Part shown: positions 33,441 to 44,740 of the stretch, in pieces
How positions within the stretch are numbered: the stretch's first letter is position 1
Layout of the letters: each line of letters opens with the position of its first letter
NCBI RefSeq assembly: GCF_030269925.1
Contig: NC_085119.1
Coordinates: forward strand, 12,993,001 to 13,057,000
Reading direction: 5' to 3'
From: Bombyx mori
Lineage: Eukaryota; Arthropoda; Insecta; Lepidoptera; Bombycidae
Length of the DNA stretch: 64,000 bases
Program-made: the position numbers and the translations under genes
Notes under the pieces: model-generated
What the model saw: the letters and a program-made list of their open reading frames with translations, nothing else
Database searches by the model: none
What the model was told of the DNA's origin: nothing

Positions 33441-34176
33441 TTAATCTTGGGGTAAAATAGATATTCCTTCTATTAAGTCAAAACTAGAGCTGTTGCCAGG
33501 TCTTGGTTCAGTTAAAGCGAAGCTGGTATTTGTAATTTTTTTTTCGTTATCATAATCTTGACCATCATCATCATCACTGTTTTCATCACCCGAGTCGCTA
33601 TCATCGTGATGAGTCGACATAGGGCTCATCGGCGTAGTTTACAACTCGGTCGATTCGGTCTTCTTTTTTGTCTATAATTAATTATTTTTTGAAGATATTC
33701 GATTCGTAGTAATCGAATGTTACTTTTTTCATTTACCAGCTTCCGATTATTTTCTGTTCTTTTTTTCCATCTGAAGCCTAGCTCTTTCATAATTCGTCGT
33801 AAGCTTCGTTCCGAGCCATTAAAATTTATATCTTCTTTAAATTCTTCGAAGCCTTTCTACGGTACGGAGTTTCGCTGCTTGTTATGTAGTTATTATGATT
33901 ACATCTTTTTATTACAGATTGAACGAAACTATCCATTCCGGTAACTTTCTTCTTCCCTGATCTTTTCTTACCTGGAGTACGAAACACGGCGAGCAAGTTA
34001 GAGCCCTTCGCTTCATTAATAATACGCCTAACAGTACTGACTGATGTTTTTGTTGCCTCTGAAGTCTCTTTTACCGTTTCCATATCATTATTTCCCTGCT
34101 TTTTAAGAAAGCAATATACGTCGTACACCATTTTTCTAGCTTGTCTTTTTAATACTACACCAGTTTGACGTGGCAT
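33441..34176 (-). pseudogene. transposase remnant: HTH N-terminus joined to an acidic C-terminus
   Basis: The start MPRQTGVVLKRQARKMV at 34176 is chosen because it begins the conserved DNA-binding region. The 48 upstream residues are hydrophobic filler from the untranslated region. A helix-turn-helix follows (SEATKTSVSTVRRIINEAK), then a basic linker (GKKRSGKKK). Near 33826-33840 the frame breaks; in another frame the sequence resumes with SLRRIMKELGF and continues to a stop near 33633. The DDE catalytic core expected next is absent. The last frame (33441-33629) carries a DSDSGDENSDDDDGQDYDNE acidic stretch and ends in LPQD, as in the C-terminal tails of this transposase type. The product cannot catalyse transposition. 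A DNA-binding peptide is conceivable, but nothing shows it is expressed. Confidence 0.75.
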
Positions 34177-34468
34177 AGTATATTTTTTATAAAAAATCAA
34201 GAAACACTCAACAAATAGCAATAACAACAAAATCAACAAACAATAATAATTATAACAAATAACTTCAACGATTAATATTAATAGACTTTTCACTGTACGC
34301 AAGCGTACCTTTGGGAGCAAGCGGAACGAAGGCGCGGTGCGGGACGCAAGGTTCGACTGATCTACCAGATTCTACCAATAACGCGCTCGATACGATTTCC
34401 CCTGCCGTCGCGCCTCACCCTCACCACCAAAGTGACCTAAAATTCGGTTCTGCGCAGTCAAGGTCATT

Positions 34469-34488
34469 TGCTCAAGAAGTTTGCCGAT
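34469..34488 (-). repeat. right inverted terminal repeat
   Basis: TGCTCAAGAAGTTTGCCGAT is followed by TA and is the partner of 33258-33277. Confidence 0.88.
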
Positions 34489-34680
34489 TACTATACTACC
34501 TATGCTACATTAAAAAAATATAACCCATATATATAATCAGTGGGCGGCGACTTGGCATTGATGAGCGACAATAACTCCTTACTAATAATCAAGTAGAATG
34601 TACGCTTCTGTCTAAAAGGCAATAAAAAATCTGAAACAAATGTTTTCTTGTCAATTTAAGATGTATTCCGCGTTTAGTTT

Positions 34681-34926
34681 ACTGGTGGTAGGACCTCTTG
34701 TGACTCCGCACGGGTATGTACCACCACCCTGCCTATTTCTGCCGTGAAGCAGTAATGCGTTTCGGTTTGAAGGGTGAGGCAGCCGTTGTGACTATACTTG
34801 AGACCTTAGAACTTGTATCTCAAGGTAGGTGGCGCATTTACGTTGTGGATGTCTATGGGTTCCAGTAACCACTTAACACCAGGCGGGCTGTGAGCTCGTC
34901 CAACCATCTAAGCAATAAAAAAAAAA
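34681..34926 (+). repeat. Bm1 SINE, headless form
   Basis: It begins ACTGGTGGTAGGACCTCTTG, runs the full body and ends in an A-run. Confidence 0.9.
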
Positions 34927-35494
34927 CAGTATTCTACCTCAGAGCGTAAATCCCTTCCGCACTTGTGTAACGCGCAAATATATTCCAATTGATCCTTCAG
35001 AATGTACTGTAAATAATTTATAATCAAATAAACAAACAGTTTCAAGAAACGTTTTCCCTATTCCCTTAAAACGCGAGTCTTCGATACCTAATACGAACGT
35101 TTACGTTTTGCGTTTCTTCAAGAAAATCGAAGGTTTGTAGGAGGCATACGTTCCAATTACTGACACCTACCCTCTCCGCGGGGGTTGTTGACCTACATAG
35201 CTAGTGCCTCAACGCTCTCGCCGAGACATCAATCCACAAGCTCAACGAAATCTTATCGATTAAAGAATAGAGTTCTGATTTGAATGAATTTTGCATTAAA
35301 CCGGAGATATTAATAAATTGAAACTTTTTCCACCTTTTATTAATTTTTTTTAAATATTAATTTTACACATTTTTTATATTTTGAGTTCAGCACTATGTTT
35401 GCTCTTTTCATAGATCAGTTTTAGAATTAAGTAAGAATTTAACAACAAAATATAAAACTTTAATTATTTATTTCTGTATTAATTCATTCAATTA
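34927..35494. other. unassigned DNA
   Basis: No recognisable gene or repeat is seen. Confidence 0.4.
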
Positions 35495-35574
35495 TGCACC
35501 AGGGTTACAGTGGCGGACTTAATGCCGTAAGCATAATGGTATACAGTCCTGTGGTGATAGGTGCATTTCTCTTT
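35495..35574. repeat. short dispersed repeat sharing a core with 44655
   Basis: CAGTGGCGGACTTAATGCC with a following TAAG..CAT resembles CATTGGCGGACTTAATGCCT at 44667. I associate this block with lepidopteran LINE sequences. Confidence 0.45.
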
Positions 35575-35638
35575 AAAAAAAGGAAACAAAATACGAAAAA
35601 ACATTATGATGTTTTTTCGTATTTTGTTTCCTTTTTTT
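35575..35638. repeat. perfect 30-bp inverted repeat with a 4-nt loop
   Basis: The arms are 35575-35604 and 35609-35638, with loop TATG. The core GGAAACAAAATACGAAAAAA is perfectly mirrored. Either strand, if transcribed, would fold into one uninterrupted hairpin. Confidence 0.95.
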
Positions 35639-36339
35639 TTTAGATGTACAAACACACACAATATACATACACACACATAACTACAAGACGGTATTATAAA
35701 TACTATTAAGAGTTTGTATTTAAGACAATAGACTCATGGCCCGAGGTAAAATATGAAGTCGACACAACACGTTTCACGACCAAACGCCGTGACGTCAATC
35801 CTCCTTGGGAATAGGAGGCTTGCGCTTGACGAATCAGGACGGGGATTACTGGGAAGACAGAAGTAGTAATCAAGGTAAAAATATTACTACTACGAACGGA
35901 TGTTTTGAGAACTAGACGTTAGGGGTCGATATCCGTAAATAGTACTAGAGTGAACTCAAAAATATTATAAACAAGTTGACCCGTCGTACCGCCTAATAGT
36001 CAATGAATCTCATATTACAGATTAGCTGAACCATGGCTGAACTAAATATCAATTTGCCATTAAGGCAACCCAGTCCGGGCGTATCGTAGTTTGATATATT
36101 TTCCTTAGTTTACACAATATAAATTTCTGAACGCCGCGCACGTATTTGACATGACAACCAACATATCTGTCAAACCTTTTTCATTATTCTACATTTTTAA
36201 AATCTAAAATGCGTCATTTTCCGACTTTTGTAGATATATCTTGTCGACTCGAAACCTTTATTTAAATACCTTCCTTAATTTGAGGGGAGACTTTACCGTC
36301 TCGACGGGATAAAGATTAAATGTTTGACACTCACGGAAC
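35639..36339. other. unassigned DNA
   Basis: No recognisable gene or repeat is seen. Confidence 0.4.
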
Positions 36340-36497
36340 CCATGAACATTTTGCATGGGAAATTTTTCAATGTTTTTGATAGTTTATCTGCTATTTGGGA
36401 CGAAGACAAATTAAACAAATCAAAAACCATGAAAATCGGTCCAGCCGTTCTCGAGTTATAAGTGTTCGAACAAATCCGACTTTGTTTTATATGTGTA
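36340..36497 (-). mobile_element. Helitron-like 5' end
   Basis: Read on the minus strand from 36497, an ATATAAAACAAAGTCGG start and CTCGAGAACGGCTGGACCG block resemble the Helitron at 9761. The 3' end is not identified. Confidence 0.5.
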
Positions 36498-36705
36498 CTA
36501 GCTGACCCGCCAAACGTTGTTTTGCCATATAAATTATTTCTAGGAAAGATAAATAACCTATATACCGACTGCAGCGCCATCTGCCGGGCTGATTTGTGAA
36601 TCTAAACCATCCAGGGCGCCACCCAAATGCATACAAAAAATCGTTCAAATCGGTCCAGCCGCTTGGGAGGAGATCAGTGACAAACACACGCACAGTATTT
36701 TAAAA
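36498..36705 (-). mobile_element. non-autonomous Helitron, 3' part clear
   Basis: CTAGCTGACCCGCCAAACGT at 36498 is a Helitron 3' end on the minus strand (GGGTCAGCTAG then T). The interior has GCAGCGCCATCTGCCGGGCT and ATCGGTCCAGCCGCTTGG. The 5' end is degenerate near 36690-36705. Confidence 0.65.
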
Positions 36706-39018
36706 TTTGTGTTGTAACTTTGGCATGGCATATTTGGTCCCCCATACGGGTGGGCTCTACCATCCTACCTATATGTTCCAATTGGAAGAATGGGATGGTC
36801 GTTATACCAGTATGTCTTAAGGCATTCAAGTTGTGATATGAGCACCAGTAATGATTTAAGACCAAGCGAACCGTAAACTTACTTTATAAGGCAATGAAAA
36901 AACGTTATATTGATTTTGCGAAATCCTTATCCTTTGAAGTCAAAATATGCGATATTACTTTCCATTCAAACTCCATGAGAATTTCGAAGTACGAAATTAT
37001 CGGAATTGAAAAACAGAGGCACATTTTTGCGAGAAAATTCCATGATTGCGACATTAATAACGTTAGTGGGTGTTCAATTATTACAAATTGATGTGTAATA
37101 AAACAGCCCATTACTAAACGTGTTGATAAATGGTTTTCATTGTAACATTGTCAGGAACTCGGATATTCTCGAAAATTTCAATCGAATTGATTTTAATATA
37201 GCTTATTAGAGAAATTATTAGAAACATAACGAGTTTGTTTGCCAAGAAAATTTCATTTTGGGTGTTCTTGTGAAGGATGATTCGGGAACTTTGGTAATAT
37301 TCGTTTTCTAAGTACAAACTTAGTACAATCTAGTTTGCTGTACGTAGAAACTTTATTAATTTATGAAGAACGAGCGCGTACCTACAATTTTGAGGGTACT
37401 TCGAAATTTTCCCTTTTTCATTATCTGTCAACCCCAATTTCAGTGAAACAGACTTGTTGTGCCTTAACCTAGTGCAATGCATCTCTGAAAACCACGCACG
37501 AAGACAATTTCCACTATAACGGATGTTCTGATATGCACAGCTAAACGGGCAAGAAGACTGTTTACAATTTTTTCAAAAATATTTCTGAGTATAGATTTTT
37601 CTAATAGTTTTATGGAGATTCATGTACAACGTCAGACAACTCGATATGTAGAGAACATTATGGTAACTTCGCCATTACAGAATTTCGCTGTGAATTTATT
37701 CTACAAAATTGTATATAGTACAGAATGATCCGAAAATTTGTCTGTTATGCGGAATGTTCTAGACGACACTCAAATTTTTACTTTTCACGGTTCGCTAAAA
37801 CCAAAAATCTATTTTTAAGTTAGACACCGCCCGCCGAAAAATTACAAGTTTTCAAGTCGATCGAGAACAATCTTAAAAACTAAGATCTTTTCTCCGAGCA
37901 GGTACGAATAAATAAACCGCCATTAGAAGTCGCGGGAGGCACTCCAGCGTTTTATCGGAAACAGACTTACGGTGACTTTTCGGGCCTAAAATTTGACATG
38001 AATATTTATAAGGTTTTTCTCTTCCATAACTCAGAAAATGTTCGACTCAAGAGCCAAATTCTTCCTTTCGCTTCAAATTATCAAATTGTTTTGACGCAAT
38101 AAACAAAGTTATTTGTTAAAAATTTCGTTTCGGTGGCAAAAGTTCGAATTTGTCTCGAACGAAGACAGGAGGAGGGTACCAATAATTTTCGGAGTGTAAA
38201 ATTTAATGTGGTTTCTCAGGAAAGTCGAAGTACGCCATGGAAGTTCTTTGTGTTACAGCAACGGCTTACAAATTTACTTTTATGTTGTTCTTCAGTTGGT
38301 TACGCGTTATCACTTCTCGTTAATACAGTTATAATTTATGAACTTTTCATTCATGAATATGTAATAGCAGGAAAACCTTTACGAACAGTCTTCGGTGTTC
38401 AATGTAAGTAGAGTGCCTCTCGAGATTCTTTCACGTTTGTAATTAATAATAAGGATATAATTGATCACAGAATGATCTGACTAAAGATTTATGGAAATAA
38501 AGACGACTTATGAAAGAGGTTTGTACAAATTATTGACATTTTCTTTGTTGAAATATGTATTAATCTACAGGAATCCTCCTGCCATTTTTCCTTCACTATA
38601 TTCTTGACTTAAGGTACAGCAACATTTTAGGAATATGTTTATACATATATATTACTAGTAACTGCTTAATTTTATAAATGCACTAAAGATGTGTGTGCTG
38701 TTGTCATTCGTACTTGCAACAGCGACATCGAGTTCGACATAATGTTTGCAAAGAGGTATCTTTTATCTCGGAAAATGTATTTTATTGTTATTGAACAAAA
38801 CCGGGAACATAAACGATGGATCTTTAAAAATCAGGTTGTGTTAAGCTCGAAATAGCATAACAAAAAAAAACTATTTGAAAATTAAATTTCATCAATGCTA
38901 CTATGTAGCAGTTTATCTATTTTATAGAGTGCGCTAAAGCTGGCCTTAAATGCGAGAGCACGTTAAAAGACAAAAGCGGAGTCTTAATAGTCTCCTAGTA
39001 AGCTTTAACTGTAATTTT
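36706..39018. other. unassigned DNA, 2.3 kb
   Basis: Several frames of 60-92 residues exist (for example 38133-38411), without start context, domain or repeat match. I see nothing to call. Confidence 0.45.
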
Positions 39019-39193
39019 GAAGTCGTCGTGACCTAAAGGATAACACGCCCAGTACATTCGTATCAAGCGATGCAACGGTGTTCGAATCTCAGGCGGGTAC
39101 CAATTTTTCTAATGAAATACGTACTTAACAAATGTTCATGATTGACTTCCACGGCGAAGGAATAACATCGTGTAATAAAAATCAAACCCGCAA
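39019..39193 (+). repeat. Bm1 tRNA-like head and linker
   Basis: AGTCGTCGTGACCTAAAGGA, then the B-box-like GGTGTTCGAATCTC, then the linker to ATAAAAATCAAACCCGCAA. The Bm1 body that should follow is replaced by class B sequence. Confidence 0.88.
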
Positions 39194-39196
39194 CTC

Positions 39197-39307
39197 TAGC
39201 TAGGGCTAGTGTTAACAAGTTCTGTAAAGATGAACCCTCTGAGCTCACTTACCAGTCTGCGTGTAGTTGGAATAACCCTTAAGGCTACCAACGATAAGGA
39301 AAAAAAA
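39197..39307 (+). repeat. class B 3' end fused to a Bm1 head
   Basis: CTAGCTAGGGCTAGTGTTAA, GAGCTCACTTACCAGTCTG and AAGGCTACCAACGATAAGG plus an A-run form the class B 3' end, in the same orientation as the Bm1 head immediately upstream. Confidence 0.8.
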
Positions 39308-41050
39308 CTTAAAATTCAACTAAAGACCGCATTATTATTATAAATACAATCTAATTTTTGCTCACCCGAGCGAAAACGATTTTAAAACATGCTGCTTTCG
39401 TTTCGTCGTGCCATTAAGAAGTTATTAGGCATTCGGCTAAAGCAAAAAGGCCTTGCACCAAGAGCATTTGTTAAGATGTAAATATATTCAGGGAGACAAA
39501 GAGAGGTTTTCGAAGCAAAAAACTCTAGTCGGTTAATGGTTACGAGTTCGTGTAGGTTGGACGCGAATTTTGAAACTTCAACTTAATTTAATGTCGATTC
39601 CATTTTTTTGTCAGCCTACGTTCGAACGGTGTGAATTAATTTTACGTTCTATGGTTATGATTTATGTTTTCATGTGTACGTCCAGACCATATATGTAGTA
39701 TAACGCACAGTATCTTAATTTATTTCGGTTGAATTTTTGTTTGATTGAAAACATTATTATTCTTATTTTATACTTAAATCTCATTTTAATTATCAAAATG
39801 TGCTACACGACAAAAGAATATATTAAAAAATTTAAATATCCACCCCATTGTTAAGGAAATCAAACAAAAAAAAAAACCGTATAATAAATTTAAATTTTCA
39901 AATGTACTTCGAAAAGATTGGGTAAAACATTTAAACGGGCACACGACCTTTCATGCTCAATGCAGGCTTCGTTAATTTGTGCTTAGAGCCCCATTGTTCC
40001 GTGCAAAGCTACATAAAGGTTTAAAATATTTGCCTCGTGGGCCCGGGAAGGACTGCGGGTGACAGCCTAATAATAACATCTACGCTCCCCCGGATGCTCC
40101 TAATCGGTATCGATCGAGATAAACTTCATGTACAGACTCCCAGAGACAAATACGTGGTGATTAAATTACAAATTATTTAGGTAATTTGAAGATTATTTAC
40201 CGTTTACATAAATACTAATTTTGAATTCAAATCCAAACGATACAATAATTGTATGGTTATATCTAAAGCGGTACTTTACGTTCAGTTCCTCAATGTTCTT
40301 ATTGTTGGCGAAGCAAGAGCTCTAAAAAGCTCTCCGAAATGAACGAGTAGACAGGCAGTGTTGGCATTCCATCTTGGTGTTTCCATTTGCTGTGTTTTGC
40401 CTTTTGTTTCTTGTGAGAACAACATCCGCTTTGTCTAAGCCCCGGCCGTTTGTGGCACATGCAAATATTTACCTAGCCGAGGTTTTGTCGCCCCTATATA
40501 ATTTCCTGACTTCGCTACCAGTGTTCGGTTTGCTTTTGCCTACTTCATTATTTATAGACCGATCTAAGTACATATTTGTATTCGATTTTTACAACCCTAA
40601 TCAGATATTAAAATACGACTGACTGCAACCTGGCTATATTATTCTTTGTCTGGTGCCCTTACCTTAGAATAATGCTCGACTGAGTCGCAGGAATTTTCCA
40701 ATCTAGATTTATTGACTTTTCTCCCCTACGGACATTCAATACTTGCAATATTTCTAGGGCTTCGTACTTTTCTATAAATATTAAAATATTGGAAAGTAGA
40801 TTCAGCGGGATGTTTGTAGAATATATAATTCTTCTAAGATAAGATATCTATTTAAATGAGATTTTCATTGCAAATTGGAAGCTTGTTTTAGATTTCAATA
40901 AATAAGCATTGCTCGTTCGTTCTTTGAACCCACTGCTCGTATCGGAGGGCTATTTCTCAAAAATAAGAAATTGAACAAACTAAAATAAATGGGGTATAGT
41001 TCGAACCTTTCAGGGAAATGAAATTCCAGGAGACCCTCTCTTGTTTTTGA
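39308..41050. other. unassigned DNA, 1.7 kb
   Basis: The 82-residue frame at 40374-40622 begins with hydrophobic residues that could mimic a signal peptide. It has no homology I recognise, and I do not call it a gene. Confidence 0.4.
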
Positions 41051-41438
41051 TATATTATGAGCGAATATTTAAGCGAACGATACGTAACCTATATTGTGTA
41101 CCATTACAAACTTGATTGCTCTGTAATCAAACTTACTTATCAAATTTACCGTTAATTTTCCTTTACAGTATTGATGATACTGATAATTATAGTATGAGAG
41201 TCAGTATCCGTAAAACACATACTTTTAAAATCTTCTTACCTTTTTCTAATGATGATATGCATATTTTTAATGATAAAAATATTCAATCATCGAGTCATAA
41301 AATATCAAAATATAAAAAGAATAATTTAATTTTTAAAAACATCGTGCACACTGTCTATCAACAGCTCTGTGACAAAGTGAGACGCGGCGAGTGTCGTGCC
41401 CTATCGACACCAGCTCTTTCCTTTTTGTCTCCAATGAT
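41051..41438 (+). repeat. tandem duplication, unit A, with open frame
   Basis: This 388-bp unit is repeated at 41461-41818. A frame stays open through it (41116-41538), including DDTDNYSMRVSIRKTHTFK and VYQQLCDKVRRGECRALSTP. A TTTTCCTTTACAG tract at 41157-41169 resembles a splice acceptor just before this frame. I do not recognise the protein. It may be a duplicated exon fragment or an unclassified repeat. Confidence 0.75.
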
Positions 41439-41460
41439 ATTGGATATATCATTGGATATG

Positions 41461-41818
41461 CTATATTATGAGCGAATATTCAAGCATTACAAACTTGATT
41501 GCTCTGTAATCAAACTAACTTATCAAATTTACCGTTAATTTTCCTTTACAGTATTGATACTGATAATTATAGTATGATAGTCGGTATCCGTAAAAAACAT
41601 ACTTTTAAAATCTTCTTACCTTTTTCCTAATGATTATATGCATATTTTTAATGATAAAAATATTCAATCATCCAGTCATAAAATGTCAAAATATAAAAAG
41701 AATAATTCGGTTTTTAAAAACATCGTGCACACTGTCTATCAACAGCTCTGTGACAAAGTGAGACGCGGCGAGTGTCGTGCCCTATCGACACCAGCTCTTT
41801 CCTTTTTGTCTCCGATGA
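41461..41818 (+). repeat. tandem duplication, unit B, frame broken
   Basis: It matches unit A closely but lacks about 28 bp (the equivalent of 41073-41100). It also has an extra C in CTTTTTCCTAATGATTATAT, which shifts the frame to a stop. The last 100 bp (GACAAAGTGAGACGCGGCGA onward) are almost identical in both units. Confidence 0.85.
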
Positions 41819-42039
41819 TTGATTGACTTTCAGGTTGGCTCTGTTGTTGCTTCTCAGATGACAGTGTTGACGTGACACGAGTTTCTCGTTTCGACCCCGA
41901 CGCTATTTCAGAAAACGTGTTTCTACTAAAATCATCCACGTTGTCATCGGTTCTTATTATTATTTATTGTTAGTTATATTTTATTTCAGTTTTTTTTTAA
42001 ACCATAACATATTGTTCGTAAGAATTACTTATAATCTAT

Positions 42040-42480
42040 GTTTCATCATCATCATCGTCATCAACCTTTATCTGCCCACTGCTGGACATAGGCCTTCCCC
42101 AATGCCTTCCACATAATGCAGTCCTCCGCCTTCCGCATCCAACGACTTCCCGCCGTGCGCACTAAGTCGTCAGTCCACCTGGTTGGAGGACGCCCCACGC
42201 TCCTGGTATCCATCCGTGGCCTCCATTCGAGGACTTTCCTCCCCCACCTGGCGTCGCTGGCTCGACAGATGTGACCGGCCCGTTGCCACTTCATCCTGCT
42301 AATATTGAGAGCTATGTCGTCGACTTTGGTTCTCCGTCGAATTTCTTCGTTCCGGATCATGTCCCTTAGAGAAATACCGAGCATAGCTCTCTCCATCGCC
42401 CGCTGTGCGACTCTTTACTTATGGGCCAGCCCTGCCGTCAGTGTCCAGGTTTCCGCGCCGTAGGTCATCGCGGGGAGGTC
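42040..42480 (-). mobile_element. RTE-clade LINE, 5'-truncated 3' end
   Basis: The minus-strand element ends in a GAT-type trinucleotide tail (42042-42060). The sense GCCTATGTCCAGCAGTGGGC block characteristic of insect RTE ends lies at 42073-42092. Coding sequence continues upstream to about 42480. Confidence 0.85.
42061..42480 (-). pseudogene. C-terminus of an RTE-type reverse transcriptase polyprotein
   Basis: About 140 codons survive: a MTYGAETWTLT segment, the MERAMLGISLRDMIRNEEIR block, RMKWQRAGHICR and VGRPPTRWTDDLVRTAGSRW, ending VQQWADKG. This is the conserved end of RTE LINE proteins, downstream of the reverse transcriptase palm. An in-frame stop at 42415-42417 falls just before the RVAQRAMER segment, so the fragment is a pseudogene. 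The endonuclease and catalytic RT motifs are not present. The apparent 111-residue gene starting at 42396 is only the part after the stop. Confidence 0.85.
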
Positions 42481-43540
42481 AATCTATGTTTGTAACCTAA
42501 AAATCTAACACATAACTATCAGACATACATTATATTATATCATTACATTTTTTTTTCTTTCCAAGTGCCTGCTGCAAAGACTATTAATCAGCAGTCCCTC
42601 GATCTTGCTCGATATGATGTTCAGAAGAGTGTTGCCACTGTCTCTGACTCGACGCAATAACGATACACCTCTTCCGCATTATCGCAAAGAAGTCATCGGG
42701 TGTGAGATGTCGCAAACATTGCGGATGCACTACAAAAGCGCGGCAGTGACAACATCATCCTAAACGCATTATTATTATGAGACAGGTTTATCTTCTGCTC
42801 TGAAGAATCATCGGCATACGAACGTCAAGAAACATATTTTATAAAGCCTCCGGATTTTATATTCACGAACGAGATTACTCACAAATTCACTTGGTTCCAC
42901 CACATCAGAGGCGCATAAAAGAGCTGAGTGCGAATGCGAATCGAGTTCACAAATACACATTACTGTTGACCTAGATTCGAATTGTGGAAACATTTTAGGG
43001 TTGCATCAAATGGAATTACGAATAAAATTGTAAATTGATCCGACTGTAGAACTTAATGAAATGAACTTCAATAATATGTAGTGACAGCTGAGTCCGTGAA
43101 CCCTTTGTTCAGCAAAATTTTCAACGTTGTAAAATTGTTTCAATTTCTGTAACAATGGAAAACCTAGCGTGTTGGCATGCCGTAGAGGTGAACGTGCCAA
43201 ACTGCCAATGCTCTTTGTGAAGCACAAAATAGACCACACGGGACCATGGTTGTATATTGTGCTGCTGAAGCACAATTTTAAACTTTATTTGTTCGATATT
43301 GGCACACTTTCTTTCGGATCAAGAATTCTATTTAAAGTTATCATGTATGTATATAATGATATGGAATATTCTAGAAGTGGTTAAACAATAATAAAAGATT
43401 TTAATTTTGTTTTCTGTACAATATGAAGAAAACAACATTTAAAGCCTTTCTTTTCCACAAATATTTTACACAGCATTCTTAAATTAAACAAAACTGAACT
43501 CTTCTTTTTTCTCAATGACAGAGAGTTCAGTCAATCTATA
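42481..43540. other. unassigned DNA
   Basis: No recognisable gene or repeat is seen. Confidence 0.4.
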
Positions 43541-43608
43541 TAAGAAAAATCCTTTTTTTAAACTAAAAAGGTTTTATATAAAAATAACATAAAAAAAGGT
43601 TTTTCTTT
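43541..43608. repeat. 20-bp imperfect inverted repeat
   Basis: TAAGAAAAATCCTTTTTTTA (43541-43560) is mirrored by 43590-43608 with one or two mismatches. The loop of about 29 nt is itself AT-rich. Confidence 0.7.
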
Positions 43609-44648
43609 ACATGTATATGTTTTTAAACAATATCTGAAATTTGTTCTTGGCACAAGATTCCGACTTGCAAAATTGTCATTATGTTGTGTTGTATAAAATC
43701 GACCATATGAAAACATGGTCTTGTTTCATTATTATTCCTCTGATTAAACATTGTATTGAGCTCAGTAGCACTTATCCTTACAGGCTTAGAATATATCCTA
43801 ACACCAATAATGTAACACTTTTTACTGCCCAACATTGGTCTTCATTGCTTACTTTATACTCACCCCGAAACCGATAAATGAATATTTAATAAATCTATCA
43901 AGATCATCACAAAAACACGATCGTGTTAAATGAAGCAAAATTGAAATCGCGCATTGCAACTCATAACAATTGCACGCGATCCGAACACCACCGAGAGATA
44001 ATCCGCTAAATCTGACAGAGCACGTGAATTGTGCACCACCGCATTAACTGTAACTGCATTTCGCGAATGCACATCCAACAAATCTGTCATAAAAATGCAA
44101 ATTTTATATAAACTAGACTATGAACAAGCCGATCACACGTCGTGATCGTCAATAAAACAGCAAAATGCTTCCAATCGGACATCTTGGCTGTGAAAATTGA
44201 AAAAGATGTTTTGTAATCATTTATTCTGCCGATTGTTTCTTCATCGATGGAGTCAACAATTCCTTATTTGTCATATAAAATAGAGATGGTAAGAGAGAGA
44301 ATTTTCATTCATTTCATCGATCTTTTAGCGAATTCCCGTCACTTTATTGAGGTTGTATTAAATTATAGGCTTAAATGCGCAGTAACAAATGGCCGTGAAG
44401 AATTTACTTTTAGAAGGGTGCCAATTACTTTCGTGACGTGTACATGCCTCAAATACGGAAAATAAGGATTGCAGTACTCACTCGTGTGTGCCTCGCTGTT
44501 ATTTATAATGTATAATTCAAAATATAACATCTACTTTATAACACAAAATGTTGACTGAACTTACTGAAATTTATTTTTAATAAGCACTATCGTTTTCACT
44601 TTCAAACAATTTGCGAATAAATAAGTACATGCGTTTTTATTTATTTAT
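43609..44648. other. unassigned AT-rich DNA
   Basis: No recognisable gene or repeat is seen. Frames of 70-78 residues on opposite strands overlap each other. Confidence 0.4.
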
Positions 44649-44740
44649 TACACTTCATGTAAAATTTACATTGGCGGACTTAATGCCTAAGGCATTGTCT
44701 ACCAGTCAACCAAAGGCCGTGCAGAGTGAATAGTGGTAGA
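44649..44740. repeat. short dispersed repeat sharing a core with 35495
   Basis: It contains CATTGGCGGACTTAATGCCT and CATTGTCTACCAGTCAACC. Confidence 0.5.

Larger units (their letters stand above)
33258..34488 (-). mobile_element. internally deleted TA-inserting DNA transposon (Tc1/mariner/IS630-like)
   Basis: The inverted ends ACCGGCAAACTTCTTGAGCA (33258-33277) and its complement at 34469-34488 match at 19 of 20 positions. They are flanked by TA at 33256-33257 and 34489-34490. The 1231-bp element carries, on the minus strand, the N-terminal DNA-binding part of a transposase and its acidic C-terminus, but no catalytic core. It is therefore a non-autonomous deletion derivative that keeps both ends. 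The exact family is not assigned. Confidence 0.85.

Noticed and set aside
33441..33629. Acidic 62-residue protein as a separate gene
   Set aside because: It lies inside the inverted ends of the deleted transposon and fits the C-terminal tail of its transposase.
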